Notes: generated by a model from the sequence alone, not told the origin. Shown: positions 25,590 through 34,373, counted from the stretch's first letter. The stretch is 34,374 nt of DNA from Anaerolineaceae bacterium UBA4799 (GCA_002402725.1 DHGL01000017.1:14611-48984), one strand, 5' to 3'. A program made the numbers and translations.

Positions 25590-26378
25590 TTAGCGCGATT
25601 TCTTTACTTCAGGTTTCTTCTTCCAGAAAACCAGGTTGTTCCAATGCACATTCCCCGTGATCGCATACTGGGCAATTTGCACGAGGTTGGTAACCACGAA
25701 GTACAGCGCCAAGCCGGACTGTAAGGACCACGCCAACCAGCCCATCAGCACCGGCATGTATATGTTCATCATCTTGGACATCATCGCGCCTTGGTCAGCC
25801 GCGCCTGGTTGCTGAGGCGGGGTCATGATTTTCGTTGAGATGTAGGTAGTGATGACCACAACGATTGCCAGCACCGGGATACCGAAGTTCAGTCCCGGGA
25901 TATTCAAACGCTCGGGTAGCCCCATATCCATCCACAAGAACTTACTGTTGAGCGGAAGCACCTCAGCAATGCTCAGGAATTTTGGATAAACATGCCTTGT
26001 CAGGTTGAGCAGGTCCAGCGGTCCGGTTGCCATTGTTTGGATCATCGCCTGGTACAAACCAATGATGATGGGGAATTGGATGAGCGTAGGCAGACAGGAT
26101 GCCATTGGATTGATCTTCAATTCCTGGTACAGCTTCATCTGTTCCTGGGCGAGTTTTTCCTTATCACCCTTATACTTGGTTTGAATCTCGAGGTAGCGTT
26201 TATCCTTCTGAAGTTCCTGCATCGCTGCTGAACTTTTGATTTGTTTGGCTGTCAGAGGATAAAGCACAATTCTTGTCAGAATGGTGAATAGGATCAACGC
26301 GACGCCAAAGTTCCCCACCAGTCTGGAGATCCACAATAACAGGTTAATAAATGGTTCGATAATGATGGTATCCCACAT
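25590..26378 (-). CDS. yidC: Membrane protein insertase YidC/Oxa1
   Basis: A 262-residue insertase of the short, Gram-positive-like type without the large periplasmic domain. It places membrane proteins with or without SecYEG. The conserved groove arginine is in TILTRIVLYPLTAKQ. A charged cytoplasmic hairpin follows (KDKRYLEIQTKYKGDKEKLAQEQ broken by short turns), then NPMASCLPTLIQFPI and a basic tail (KKKPEVKKSR). About five helices. It is flanked by the lipoprotein gene upstream and jag downstream. Confidence 0.96.
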   Translation of the reverse strand: MWDTIIIEPFINLLLWISRLVGNFGVALILFTILTRIVLYPLTAKQIKSSAAMQELQKDKRYLEIQTKYKGDKEKLAQEQMKLYQELKINPMASCLPTLIQFPIIIGLYQAMIQTMATGPLDLLNLTRHVYPKFLSIAEVLPLNSKFLWMDMGLPERLNIPGLNFGIPVLAIVVVITTYISTKIMTPPQQPGAADQGAMMSKMMNIYMPVLMGWLAWSLQSGLALYFVVTNLVQIAQYAITGNVHWNNLVFWKKKPEVKKSR

Positions 26379-26390
26379 GGTTATCCGTCC

Positions 26391-27446
26391 TTATTTCTTT
26401 CCGTCGTAATACCAGTTTTCGTTACCGTTGGTATCTAGCGCAATCAATGGTTTTTCGCTTTTATTCAGGCTCAGAACTATGCGGTTTCCTAATCGTTGCA
26501 GGTTCGCGTAAGAACTACCTTCAAATGACCGCGTCCATAAGCGTTCACCATTAAAACCGATAAGTATGACTTCGCCGTCTTCATTCCCAAAAGCGATGCC
26601 CTCATCCAGTAGCGCGCCGCTGCCCACTATTGCCGCGTCTGTTTCGATGAACAGCACGCTCTTGCCATCCGCGCTATTCAGGATGTTTATGCGGCCGGAC
26701 TGGTCGCCAAAATACAACTTGCCCTCATAGAGGATGGGCTGCGACCACACACCCCCGCCAACCTTCTGTTCCCAGATGCGCGAACCATCCTCGGCGTCGA
26801 AAGCAAAGAATGTGCCATCCAAATTACCCAGATAGAGCACGCCGTTATCCAGCAGCGGGCGTGAGACAGCTGTGGTATCCAAAGCGACCTTCCACTTTAA
26901 GGAACCGGTTGCAGCATCTAAGGCGTAAAGGTTTTTATCCATTGATGGGAAATAAACCGAGGATCCGTCTGTTGCGGGTCTGGCCCACAACGCATGTCCC
27001 GCTTTATACTCCCATACCAGATTACCAGAAAAATCAAGCGCGTAGAGTGAATAATCTGTATTCGGGGCGATGATCAAATCATTAACTACCAGGGGGCTGT
27101 CAATATAGCGACCCTCAGCCCCGGTAAATGTCCATGTCTCCACACCTGTTTTGGCATTTAGACTGGTCAACTGGTGGGCGTAATCCACCACGATCAGTTG
27201 CTCACCAATGAGTACAGGTTCGGCAAAGAAAAGCCGCTGCGCTGAGGCTTTTTCAGGGTATTGCCAGACGACATTTCCGCTGTCAGAGGCTAACGCGGTT
27301 ACCAGGTTCCCGCCGGCATAGTACACATACTCCTCAGTCAACAGCACACCAGACCAGCTGTTGGTTTGCCCGGCGCTTGAACAAGCCGTGAGCGTTACTG
27401 CCAGCAAGGCAAATAGCAGGATAACACCAATTCGTCTAATTTTCAT
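26391..27446 (-). CDS. PQQ-like beta-propeller lipoprotein (BamB-like)
   Basis: A 351-residue exported lipoprotein: basic N-terminus, hydrophobic stretch, lipobox LTAC with lipidated Cys22. The rest is a repeat array of PQQ/WD-like blades, such as LYALDAATGSLKWK, FFAFDAEDGSRIWEQ and ALDTNGNENWYY, about six to seven blades. The fold matches BamB of the outer-membrane Bam complex and PQQ-type propellers, but no PQQ-dehydrogenase catalytic residues are evident. It lies 12 bases upstream of yidC and 48 bases after yidD, inside a normally conserved insertion operon. I infer a scaffold or quality-control role at the membrane. Confidence 0.82.
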   Translation of the reverse strand: MKIRRIGVILLFALLAVTLTACSSAGQTNSWSGVLLTEEYVYYAGGNLVTALASDSGNVVWQYPEKASAQRLFFAEPVLIGEQLIVVDYAHQLTSLNAKTGVETWTFTGAEGRYIDSPLVVNDLIIAPNTDYSLYALDFSGNLVWEYKAGHALWARPATDGSSVYFPSMDKNLYALDAATGSLKWKVALDTTAVSRPLLDNGVLYLGNLDGTFFAFDAEDGSRIWEQKVGGGVWSQPILYEGKLYFGDQSGRINILNSADGKSVLFIETDAAIVGSGALLDEGIAFGNEDGEVILIGFNGERLWTRSFEGSSYANLQRLGNRIVLSLNKSEKPLIALDTNGNENWYYDGKK

Positions 27447-27494
27447 GCTTATCGATTTCCCTAATAATGTTAAATTGATTGCCGTTGACCGTGG

Positions 27495-27782
27495 TCACGG
27501 AACCGGGTCAAAGCCGCCCGGATTGAAAGGATTACAACGCAATACACGCCAGATGGCCATGACCGTTCCTTTTATGGCGCCATGCTTATAAATTGCCTGA
27601 TAGCCATAATGTGAACAGGAAGGGTAAAAACGGCAGGTATTGGCGGGTAATGCGGGAGAAACCAGCCATTGGTACAATCTGATCAAGCCCAACAGGGGCA
27701 TGCGGGGAATGTTGCGCAATCTGAAAGGAAGATCCCGCAAACGCGGTTCATTCACATGGATGTGTTCATCTTCCTGAACCAT
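27495..27782 (-). CDS. yidD: Membrane protein insertion efficiency factor YidD
   Basis: The conserved core [31 protein letters not shown] is typical (three cysteines or nearby serines, amphipathic helix), ending in [15 protein letters not shown]. YidD assists YidC. The start is uncertain: TTG 27797, ATG 27782 or an internal ATG at 27701, the last giving a length near the usual 65-75 residues. With 27782 the gene overlaps the rnpA 3' end by 17 bases and carries about 27 extra N-terminal residues ([16 protein letters not shown]). No convincing Shine-Dalgarno favours one. Confidence 0.9.
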   Translation of the reverse strand: MVQEDEHIHVNEPRLRDLPFRLRNIPRMPLLGLIRLYQWLVSPALPANTCRFYPSCSHYGYQAIYKHGAIKGTVMAIWRVLRCNPFNPGGFDPVP

Positions 27783-28125
27783 TATTATTTGAGCCAATCA
27801 ATCCTGCTTTTCCCAGCAGTTCGACCACTGCTGATTGTATTTCAGAGAATTCTGCTTTTGACGCTCGTTCACGCGCAATGAGTAAAAGGTCAACGGGATC
27901 ATTCAGTTCAGAGATGTACGGAGCGATGATTTCACGCAATTGCCGCTTTACCCGGTTGCGTTCCACTGCTCCGCCTAATGACCGTGTTGCGATGATACCT
28001 GCTCGTGAATGTGCTGCCAATCCTTTTACGCAAACGATGACCGCAAGCGGGTGCGCGTATGATCTACCTGTGTGACGCACCCGCTTGAAATCATTTGCCT
28101 GGGTTAATCGGAACTTCCGTTTCAC
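27766..28125 (-). CDS. rnpA: Ribonuclease P protein component
   Basis: A 119-residue basic protein that supports the RNase P ribozyme in tRNA 5' processing. The RNR motif is clear in [18 protein letters not shown], and [16 protein letters not shown] is the usual N-terminus. The start is GTG with a weak upstream GGAC. It lies 66 bases after rpmH in the standard rpmH-rnpA-yidD order and overlaps yidD. Confidence 0.95.
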   Translation of the reverse strand: MKRKFRLTQANDFKRVRHTGRSYAHPLAVIVCVKGLAAHSRAGIIATRSLGGAVERNRVKRQLREIIAPYISELNDPVDLLLIARERASKAEFSEIQSAVVELLGKAGLIGSNNNGSGR

Positions 28126-28191
28126 CCGTTGTCCAGTCCGAAATCCTGAGTAACATGTTGTAGGTAAATAAGTTCCGGACGTTTAGAAAAA

Positions 28192-28362
28192 TCACCAGTT
28201 GATCTTCTTGACGTGGTTGTTCATCGTGACGGTCAAATGATGCCGGCCCTTGGCACGCCTTCTTTTTAGTACTTCGCGCCCATCCGCTGTGGCCATACGT
28301 GAGCGAAAACCATGCACACGAACACGGCGGCGAATCCTCGGTTGGTAGGTCCTCTTGGTCAT
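28192..28362 (-). CDS. rpmH: 50S ribosomal protein L34
   Basis: A 56-residue very basic protein with the L34 core [18 protein letters not shown] and [11 protein letters not shown]. The core normally ends near residue 45; here an 11-residue tail ([11 protein letters not shown]) follows. The frame extends to 28377, but ATG 28362 has AGAGGAAG at good spacing and gives the family N-terminus. It heads the rnpA-yidD-yidC-jag operon and has a strong promoter. Confidence 0.95.
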   Translation of the reverse strand: MTKRTYQPRIRRRVRVHGFRSRMATADGREVLKRRRAKGRHHLTVTMNNHVKKINW

Positions 28363-28410
28363 TCCACTTCCTCTCAATTCATTACTGATAGCTTAAATTC
28401 GCAAACTTGG

Positions 28411-28439
28411 ATTATACCCTAACCTCATTATTCGGTCAA
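28411..28439 (-). promoter_or_regulatory. Promoter of the rpmH operon
   Basis: A -35 TTGACC (28434-28439) and a perfect -10 TATAAT (28411-28416) are separated by 17 bases. The -35 overlaps the stop codon of the second RCK gene, so the two operons are packed end to end. The predicted leader is about 43 bases. Confidence 0.75.
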
Positions 28440-29116
28440 AGGTTTTTTATGTGAGGCGCATCCAGGAGCTCCGCTACGATCCTGGCGCCTTCCGTATCCG
28501 TTAGAATCAGCACCTCATCCTCTGCTGCCAGCGTGGTCACTCCACGCGGAATGAGAAGTTCTCCTTCCCGAATAATTCCCGCGATGACACAGTTCGTGGG
28601 TAGTTTCAGATCTTTGATCATCATATCCACCACTGCGGCGTTAGCAGGTATTTTTTCTTCAACCAGCGAGTACTTCCCACGGCGAAGCTTCAATAACATC
28701 ATCATGTCGCCCATCGACATTTCTTCTTCGATCAGGTGAGATAAAATATCCGCCTGGTTGACCGCTACATCCACGTTGAACAACTTGTTGAACAACCACG
28801 CGTCGCGTGGATTATTCACCCTCGCAATGGTCCGGTTTACTTTATAGCGTTCCCTCACCACATAGCATAGAGCGAGGTTTTCAGCATCATTGGGAGTAGT
28901 GGCTGCGAAAACGTTGGCATTTTTCATATCCGCCTGTTCCATGGTGTGCACATCAAGCGGATTACCTGCAATGATAGACTCGGTAGGGATTTCTTTATGG
29001 ATGCGTGTGAGGATTTCCTTTCGTGATTCAATCAAGTGCACTTGATGACCCGCGCTGATCAATGCTTTGGCTAATTGCGCCCCAGTGCGTCCACCGCCCG
29101 CGATAACAACAAACAT
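28436..29116 (-). CDS. TrkA/RCK potassium-transport regulator (second of pair)
   Basis: A 226-residue RCK protein: Rossmann NAD-binding TrkA-N domain (VVIAGGGRTGAQLAKAL, with acidic end of strand 2 in HLIESR) and a C-terminal TrkA-C domain (about 140-220). These proteins bind nucleotides and gate K+ transporters. The frame extends to 29182, but ATG 29116 has AGGAGGG just upstream and lies one base after the previous stop. Tandem RCK genes recall actinobacterial ceoB/ceoC. Confidence 0.92.
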   Translation of the reverse strand: MFVVIAGGGRTGAQLAKALISAGHQVHLIESRKEILTRIHKEIPTESIIAGNPLDVHTMEQADMKNANVFAATTPNDAENLALCYVVRERYKVNRTIARVNNPRDAWLFNKLFNVDVAVNQADILSHLIEEEMSMGDMMMLLKLRRGKYSLVEEKIPANAAVVDMMIKDLKLPTNCVIAGIIREGELLIPRGVTTLAAEDEVLILTDTEGARIVAELLDAPHIKNL

Positions 29117-29117
29117 A

Positions 29118-29777
29118 TTAACCCTCCTGTCTTTCTCTGAGGTTTTCTCGTGTTTCGGCAATACCATCGAACGTAGCTGCAACCGTTAAGATATCACCTG
29201 CCTTCATAATAGTATCTTGTTCAGGCAAAAAGGCGCTACCCGCCCTGGTTATCGCCAGCCATTTGCATTGATTACAGGTGACCAGTTCGCTGACCTTTTT
29301 CCCGTCCCAGGAACCGGGTATCTTGATTTCGTAGATTTCAACTTCGCCGTTACCCGCCGAGAAGACCGTTCTGCCTTCCGCTTCTATAAGAAGCTCCTCA
29401 ATGCGTTGTGCTCCCCAACTGGTGGAACTGATGACCTGAACATTGAATGTCTCAAAAATCGAGCGCAAATGCGGGTTGTAATTCCTGGCAACCACATTTT
29501 GTACATTGAACTCGGTTTTTGCGATGTGGCTCACGACCACATTAAGCGTATCGTTATTGGTGACGGCTGCCAGCGCCTCGCATTTTTGAATACCTGCACG
29601 TAGCAGCACATCCTGATTAATTGCGTCACCTTCCAGGGTCTTACCCTCAAAATCAGAGGGCAGGTTATTAAATGAAGCCACATTTTCATCAATAATTGAT
29701 ACCTGATGACCTCTTCGATACAAATTATAGGCCAGCTCTGCCCCAATCCTTCCGCATCCAATGATAATGATTTTCAT
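29118..29777 (-). CDS. TrkA/RCK potassium-transport regulator (first of pair)
   Basis: A 219-residue RCK protein. TrkA-N domain with IIIGCGRIGAELAYNL and SIIDEN (acidic residue for NAD-ribose), EGDAINQDVL, and a TrkA-C domain (about 135-210) with GKKVSELV and MKAGDILTVAA. It differs clearly from its downstream partner, so a heteromeric ring is plausible. AGAGAATT precedes the ATG; the permease stop is 15 bases upstream. No TrkH or KtrB channel gene is in the window, so the adjacent permease is the likely target. Confidence 0.92.
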   Translation of the reverse strand: MKIIIIGCGRIGAELAYNLYRRGHQVSIIDENVASFNNLPSDFEGKTLEGDAINQDVLLRAGIQKCEALAAVTNNDTLNVVVSHIAKTEFNVQNVVARNYNPHLRSIFETFNVQVISSTSWGAQRIEELLIEAEGRTVFSAGNGEVEIYEIKIPGSWDGKKVSELVTCNQCKWLAITRAGSAFLPEQDTIMKAGDILTVAATFDGIAETRENLRERQEG

Positions 29778-29792
29778 AATTCTCTAGCCCTT

Positions 29793-31757
29793 TCAATCTA
29801 CCAGGTATGGTACTTCCATCACCACTATGTCTTTGCGCGATAACAATACCTTGCGCAACAGGTCTGCTGTACGTGAATGCAAAAGGTTGGTAAGCCCACG
29901 CCGGGGGATAAACTGCGGCACAACGATACTGATAATTTCGTTGGACGAACGGTTCTTATCAATTTCTTCGATGTATTCTAATAACGGTTCGATGAACAAT
30001 CGGAAGGGAGATTCGATCACGACCAGCCGGTACCCCTCCCCCCACATCTCCCACTTATCCTGTACGCGCCTGGTCTCCAGAGGGTCAATGGATACATGAA
30101 CCGCGGTCACGTCATCTGAAAGCGTTTTGGCATAACGCAAGGCGGCGAGCGTGCCTTTATGCACCCCGCTGACCAACAGCAGCACACGCTGATGCACAAT
30201 GCGACCCGGGGGAAGGTAATCCTCCAGCGAAAGGTCTTTCGCCAGGGTATTGTAATGCTTATGGATGGCTGAAAATCCCATTACCAAAGCGGGAATGAGA
30301 ATCACAACGATGTAAGCACCATCCATGAACTTGGTAATGGTGAAGATGATCATCACCACAAATGTGATGATCGCGCCGAACCCGTTGATGAACATTTTGT
30401 GTTTCCAACCACGGTCATACTTGAGGAGCGAACCGCGTTCCTGCACCTCCACCCCCGGCTCCAGTTTGCCCGATTTCCACCAGCGTCGTGCCATGCCGGT
30501 TTGCGAGATGGTGAAGGAGAGGAATACGCCAATTGCGTAAAGTGGGATCAACCTGGAAACGCTCGCCTGGAATAGGATGATCAATAAAGAAGCCACAATT
30601 GCCAGGGCAACGATACCCCGTGAATACACCAGGCGACTGCCACGGTAGGTCAATTGCCGCGGCAAATAACCATCTGCAGCGGCGATGGCGCTTAATCGCG
30701 GAAAGTCAGCAAAAGCCGTATTTGCCGCCATCACCAGGATGATGGTGGTGGCAGTGATGGTGCCAAGATAGAGCAAGCCCCTGCCGCTAAAAATGGTTCT
30801 GGCTAGCTGGGAAATGACTGTTTCTTCCTCAGAAGGCATCACACCCACATGGTTTCCCAGGAATGTAATGGAAAACATCATCGATCCCAGGATGAGCGCC
30901 ATGATGATGAGTGTGGTTCCGGCGTTCTTGCTGCGCGGTTCTTTGAAAGCCGTGATGCCGTCTGAAATCGCCTCCACACCGGTTACCGCTGAAGTTCCGC
31001 TGGCAAAAGCCTTAAGGATGAGGAAAATGGTCACCGGCTGCAGGACAGATTCTGACATTACAAGATCCATCGGAGGCGCTTCCACGCTCCCCAGCGTGCC
31101 GGCGATCAGCTTTATGTAACCTGCAATTACGTTGATATACATCATGACCAGGAAAAAATACGTGGGAATCGCAAAAGTGATGCCGGATTCTTTGACGCCC
31201 CTTAGATTTACCAGCATGATCAGCAGCACAAAACCAACCGCTAAAGGTACTCTATAGGGTTCAACCAGCGGAAAGGCCGAGATCAATTGCGCGACACCCG
31301 AGGAGATGGACACAGAAACCGTGAGGATGTAATCGGTCAACAATGCCGCTGCTGCGATTAGCGCAGGTATAGCCCCGATATTGTCGCGCGCCACGATGAA
31401 GGAACCTCCACCATTAGGGTAGGCGTGCACCGTCTGCTCATAAGAAAAGATGAGGATAGCCAGGAGCACACATATTCCGATGGCAATGGGTACTGCAAGA
31501 TGAAAGGCGGTTACCCCGGCAGCAGCAAGGATGATCAATATTTCCTGTGGGGCATATGCGACCGAAGACATGGCATCCGAGGAAAATACCGCCAACCCTA
31601 ACACTTTACCGATTGTCTGGTGTGGGGCATCTGCGGTAGAAAGCGGTCTACCAACCAGAAATCGACTCCAGCTCCGGCCTGGTTTGTATTCAGTTGCACG
31701 GCGGAAAACAGTGGACCCGTTACCTTCTTCGATTTTCATCTTTTTTCCATCTAACAT
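29793..31757 (-). CDS. KimA-type APC-superfamily potassium permease
   Basis: A 654-residue APC-fold transporter with about 12 helices (60-490) and a soluble C-terminal domain (about 515-654, RVLLLVSGVHKGTLAALRYAK and IIVVPQFIPRR-like segments). Family marks include SSDAMSSVAYAPQEIL and HAYPNGGGSFIVARDNIG. These resemble KimA/YdaO, the K+/H+ symporter of Bacillus, and the actinobacterial permease beside ceoBC. Amino-acid transport cannot be excluded from motifs alone, but the two RCK genes downstream favour potassium. ATG 31757 is used; ATG 31739 is an alternative. Confidence 0.85.
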   Translation of the reverse strand: MLDGKKMKIEEGNGSTVFRRATEYKPGRSWSRFLVGRPLSTADAPHQTIGKVLGLAVFSSDAMSSVAYAPQEILIILAAAGVTAFHLAVPIAIGICVLLAILIFSYEQTVHAYPNGGGSFIVARDNIGAIPALIAAAALLTDYILTVSVSISSGVAQLISAFPLVEPYRVPLAVGFVLLIMLVNLRGVKESGITFAIPTYFFLVMMYINVIAGYIKLIAGTLGSVEAPPMDLVMSESVLQPVTIFLILKAFASGTSAVTGVEAISDGITAFKEPRSKNAGTTLIIMALILGSMMFSITFLGNHVGVMPSEEETVISQLARTIFSGRGLLYLGTITATTIILVMAANTAFADFPRLSAIAAADGYLPRQLTYRGSRLVYSRGIVALAIVASLLIILFQASVSRLIPLYAIGVFLSFTISQTGMARRWWKSGKLEPGVEVQERGSLLKYDRGWKHKMFINGFGAIITFVVMIIFTITKFMDGAYIVVILIPALVMGFSAIHKHYNTLAKDLSLEDYLPPGRIVHQRVLLLVSGVHKGTLAALRYAKTLSDDVTAVHVSIDPLETRRVQDKWEMWGEGYRLVVIESPFRLFIEPLLEYIEEIDKNRSSNEIISIVVPQFIPRRGLTNLLHSRTADLLRKVLLSRKDIVVMEVPYLVD

Positions 31758-31777
31758 TCATCATGACAAAGGCTGGG

Positions 31778-31806
31778 ATTATACTTTTTCTCCCCGCGTT
31801 GGTCAA
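31778..31806 (-). promoter_or_regulatory. Promoter of the KimA-RCK operon
   Basis: A -35 TTGACC (31801-31806) and a perfect -10 TATAAT (31778-31783) with a 17-base spacer lie just upstream of the permease. The same hexamers and spacing occur at the rpmH promoter. The 10-base GATTGACCAA covering the -35 is repeated about 46 bases further upstream. Confidence 0.72.
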
Positions 31807-31856
31807 TCATAAATAAAAATCATATCATCTTTTCGGAAATATTATTGGTCAATCGC

Positions 31857-33569
31857 TCAGGTGATCGATCCCGTATAAAAGATCATGCCCTGATACGGAA
31901 GTAAGCTAAAGACATCCGAATAAATCACTTGTGCATGGAAAATGTTACTGAATAGCCCCATACCGGCTTTGTAAGGAAGATGCACCCGCTGCTCAGTATC
32001 GCAGAAGTTAAGCGCGACTGTATAATTACCTGACTCGTCCCATCGCCTAAAAACCAGCACGTCCTCATTTTCGGCATTAATCTCCTGGTATTCGCCAGTC
32101 TGCAGCGGAGAACATTGTTTTCTCAACTTTATCAAGGTCCGGTAGAATTTTAGTAAAGAACCGCTGTCACCCTCTTGTGTGCTCACGTTCACACCTGACC
32201 CGTAATCCGGGTTTACCGGCAACCAGGGCTCAACACCCGCGGGGCAAAATCCCCCGTTGGGCGCATCAGACCACTGCATGGGAGTACGATTCCGGTCCCT
32301 TCCCATCACCGCGCCTGTAAAGATTGCGGTCTTCTCATCTGAACCCATTACTTTTCGGTCAAGCGCGGCGTATAACAAACTGAGCGGGTCGCGAAACCTG
32401 CGGGGGTCATCAATGATGAAGTCAGACATACCTATTTCTTCCCCGTTGTAAAGGAACGGGGTGCCTTTAAGCGTCAGCAGCAGCATCAGGTGCAACCTGG
32501 CTACAAAGGCATTATTGGACCCATCTCCGAACAATGAATATACACGAGCAGAATCGTGATTTCCGAGGGTATTGCAAGGCCAGGCACTGGCCGGTAGAGC
32601 CGCCAGTCTTTCCCGCTGATTGTGCCGTACGTGCTTTGCAGTCATCCGTTGCGTGCGCATTAAAGGAAAATTGAAATTGAGGTGCAATTCGTCATCCCCG
32701 TTTCCATAGAAGGCGATGTCATCCGTCTCTCCGATCAATACCCTGTCATCATACTCATCAATTAGTTTTCGAAGTTCTTTCATTAAAAAATGTACTTCCG
32801 GTCGGTCCGATTGGTAGCGAAACATACTAATCCAGTATGAAAGTACTTTTTCATCCGCGTCCGGGTTCGCGCTGCCGCGTGCCAGGCGGTATAACTCCTC
32901 CTGGCTCATCCCATCGGGGATGGGTGGGTAATTCTCATCTTCAAATATTGTGCCGATGGCGTCCAGCCTGAAACCGTCCACCCCCATGTCCAACCAATAG
33001 CGCGCCACATTGAACATGGCTTCTTTCACTTCTGCATTATGCCAGTTCAGGTCAGGCTGTTCTTTGAAAAAATAGTGGTAATAGTAAGATGAAGTACGCT
33101 CGTCGTACTCCCAGGCTGAACCGCCAAAGGTCGAGTACCAGTTGTTGGGTGGTTGCCCTGCCTTACCATCCTTCCAGACATACCAGTCACGTTTGAGATT
33201 CTCCCGGCTGGAGCGTGATGCTATGAACCACGGGTGCTGGTCAGAGGTATGGTTCAGAACCAGGTCAAGCACCAGTTTCATACCACGCTGGTGTAATCCA
33301 TCCAAAAAAAGGCGAAAATCAACCATACTGCCATATTCCGGCGCTACGCCTTGATAATCCGAGATGTCATATCCGCAATCCACATATGGTGAAGGATAAT
33401 GAGGGGAAAGCCAGACGGCGTCAACCCCAAGTTGTTGCAGATAATCCAGTTTTGCGACCATTCCGGCAAAATCACCGATACCATCACCATTGCCATCCGC
33501 AAAACTGCGCGGATAAATCTGGTAAAAGACCGCCTTTTGCCACCAGTTATGTATTGTTTTGTCGCTCAT
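31857..33569 (-). CDS. GH13 alpha-glucosidase / oligo-1,6-glucosidase
   Basis: A 570-residue intracellular glycoside hydrolase (no signal peptide) of the oligosaccharide-acting GH13 branch. Starts with WWQKAVFYQIYPRSFADGNGDGIGD. The nucleophile is D203 in GFRLDAI, the acid/base E281 in LIGETDD, and the transition-state stabiliser D339 in GNHDSAR; LVLNHTSDQHPWF is conserved region I. It would trim malto- or isomalto-oligosaccharides; bond preference is not certain. AGAGAGGA precedes the ATG. It follows mtaB by 15 bases, probably as one operon. Confidence 0.93.
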   Translation of the reverse strand: MSDKTIHNWWQKAVFYQIYPRSFADGNGDGIGDFAGMVAKLDYLQQLGVDAVWLSPHYPSPYVDCGYDISDYQGVAPEYGSMVDFRLFLDGLHQRGMKLVLDLVLNHTSDQHPWFIASRSSRENLKRDWYVWKDGKAGQPPNNWYSTFGGSAWEYDERTSSYYYHYFFKEQPDLNWHNAEVKEAMFNVARYWLDMGVDGFRLDAIGTIFEDENYPPIPDGMSQEELYRLARGSANPDADEKVLSYWISMFRYQSDRPEVHFLMKELRKLIDEYDDRVLIGETDDIAFYGNGDDELHLNFNFPLMRTQRMTAKHVRHNQRERLAALPASAWPCNTLGNHDSARVYSLFGDGSNNAFVARLHLMLLLTLKGTPFLYNGEEIGMSDFIIDDPRRFRDPLSLLYAALDRKVMGSDEKTAIFTGAVMGRDRNRTPMQWSDAPNGGFCPAGVEPWLPVNPDYGSGVNVSTQEGDSGSLLKFYRTLIKLRKQCSPLQTGEYQEINAENEDVLVFRRWDESGNYTVALNFCDTEQRVHLPYKAGMGLFSNIFHAQVIYSDVFSLLPYQGMIFYTGSIT

Positions 33570-33584
33570 AATAATCCTCTCTAA

Positions 33585-34373
33585 TTACTCGATGATCGTG
33601 GCAAACAAACAGCCTTTTTTGTTTACTTCAATTCTAGCCAGGTCAATCTGGTTGCTGCGGTCTGATTTTGCCAGCGCTGCAACCGGAAGGTAGGTATCCG
33701 TCAAACCGCGCATCAACCAGGCTTCACCTGACGACTCGGCTGTTTCCCACAGCGTTTTCAACTCGCTGCCAATCTGCGCATCCGCGAAACGCCGGGCTGA
33801 CTTCTCCAGCGCCATCCGCATCAGCCGTCCTCGTTCCCTGGCAATGCTGCCGTGCACCCTGCCCGGAAGCCGGGCTGCGGCAGTGCCGCCTCGTGCTGAA
33901 TACCTGAACACATGCCCGCCCGAAAAATTCATTGCCGTGGCAAATTCCAGGTTCTCAAAAAATTCAGCGTCCGTCTCGCCCGGAAAACCTACGATGATAT
34001 CCGTCGTTACTGCCAATCCCGGGATGCGTGCTCTGGCGTGCGCTAGAAGTTCTGAATATTCCACAGGTGTAGTACGCCGTGCCATACGTTTGAGCACTTC
34101 CGCCGACCCTGATTGTAGAGGCAGGTGCAGGTGGCGGCACATGCGCGGGTCCTGCCAGAGATCAAAGAAGCGTTCGTCCAGATCCCATGGTTCGGTCGAG
34201 GATAATCGTAGACGCTCCACTGGTGTTTGCTCCAACAGGTAAGTTACGAGGTCAGCCAGGGTTTCACCCTGGCTCAAATCCCTGCCCCACCAGCCCAGGT
34301 GTACTCCCGTTAGTACCACCTCGCGGGTTCCCCCGCTAATGGCCTGGTTGACCTCGCGCAGCACTTCTTCCCT
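33585..34373 (-). CDS. mtaB: MtaB-like tRNA methylthiotransferase (5' end outside window)
   Basis: Only the C-terminal 260 or so residues lie in the window; the frame is open to the right edge, and the GTG at 34364 is internal. Marks of the MiaB/MtaB radical-SAM family are VVLTGVHLGWWG, RLSSTEPWDL, HLHLPLQSGSAEVLKRM and TDIIVGFPGETDAEF. A short TRAM-like tail follows residue 200. MtaB adds methylthio to t6A37 in tRNA; VHLGWWG suits MtaB better than MiaB. The CxxxCxxC cluster and N-terminal cluster domain would be outside the window. Confidence 0.87.
   Translation of the reverse strand, partial: REEVLREVNQAISGGTREVVLTGVHLGWWGRDLSQGETLADLVTYLLEQTPVERLRLSSTEPWDLDERFFDLWQDPRMCRHLHLPLQSGSAEVLKRMARRTTPVEYSELLAHARARIPGLAVTTDIIVGFPGETDAEFFENLEFATAMNFSGGHVFRYSARGGTAAARLPGRVHGSIARERGRLMRMALEKSARRFADAQIGSELKTLWETAESSGEAWLMRGLTDTYLPVAALAKSDRSNQIDLARIEVNKKGCLFATIIE

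Noticed and set aside
26391..27446. PQQ-dependent dehydrogenase
   Set aside because: Too short, lipid-anchored, with no catalytic Asp/Ca-binding signature seen; only propeller repeats are present.
28378..28435. Replication origin beside rpmH
   Set aside because: No TTATCCACA-like boxes or dnaA gene; the sequence is explained by a promoter and leader.
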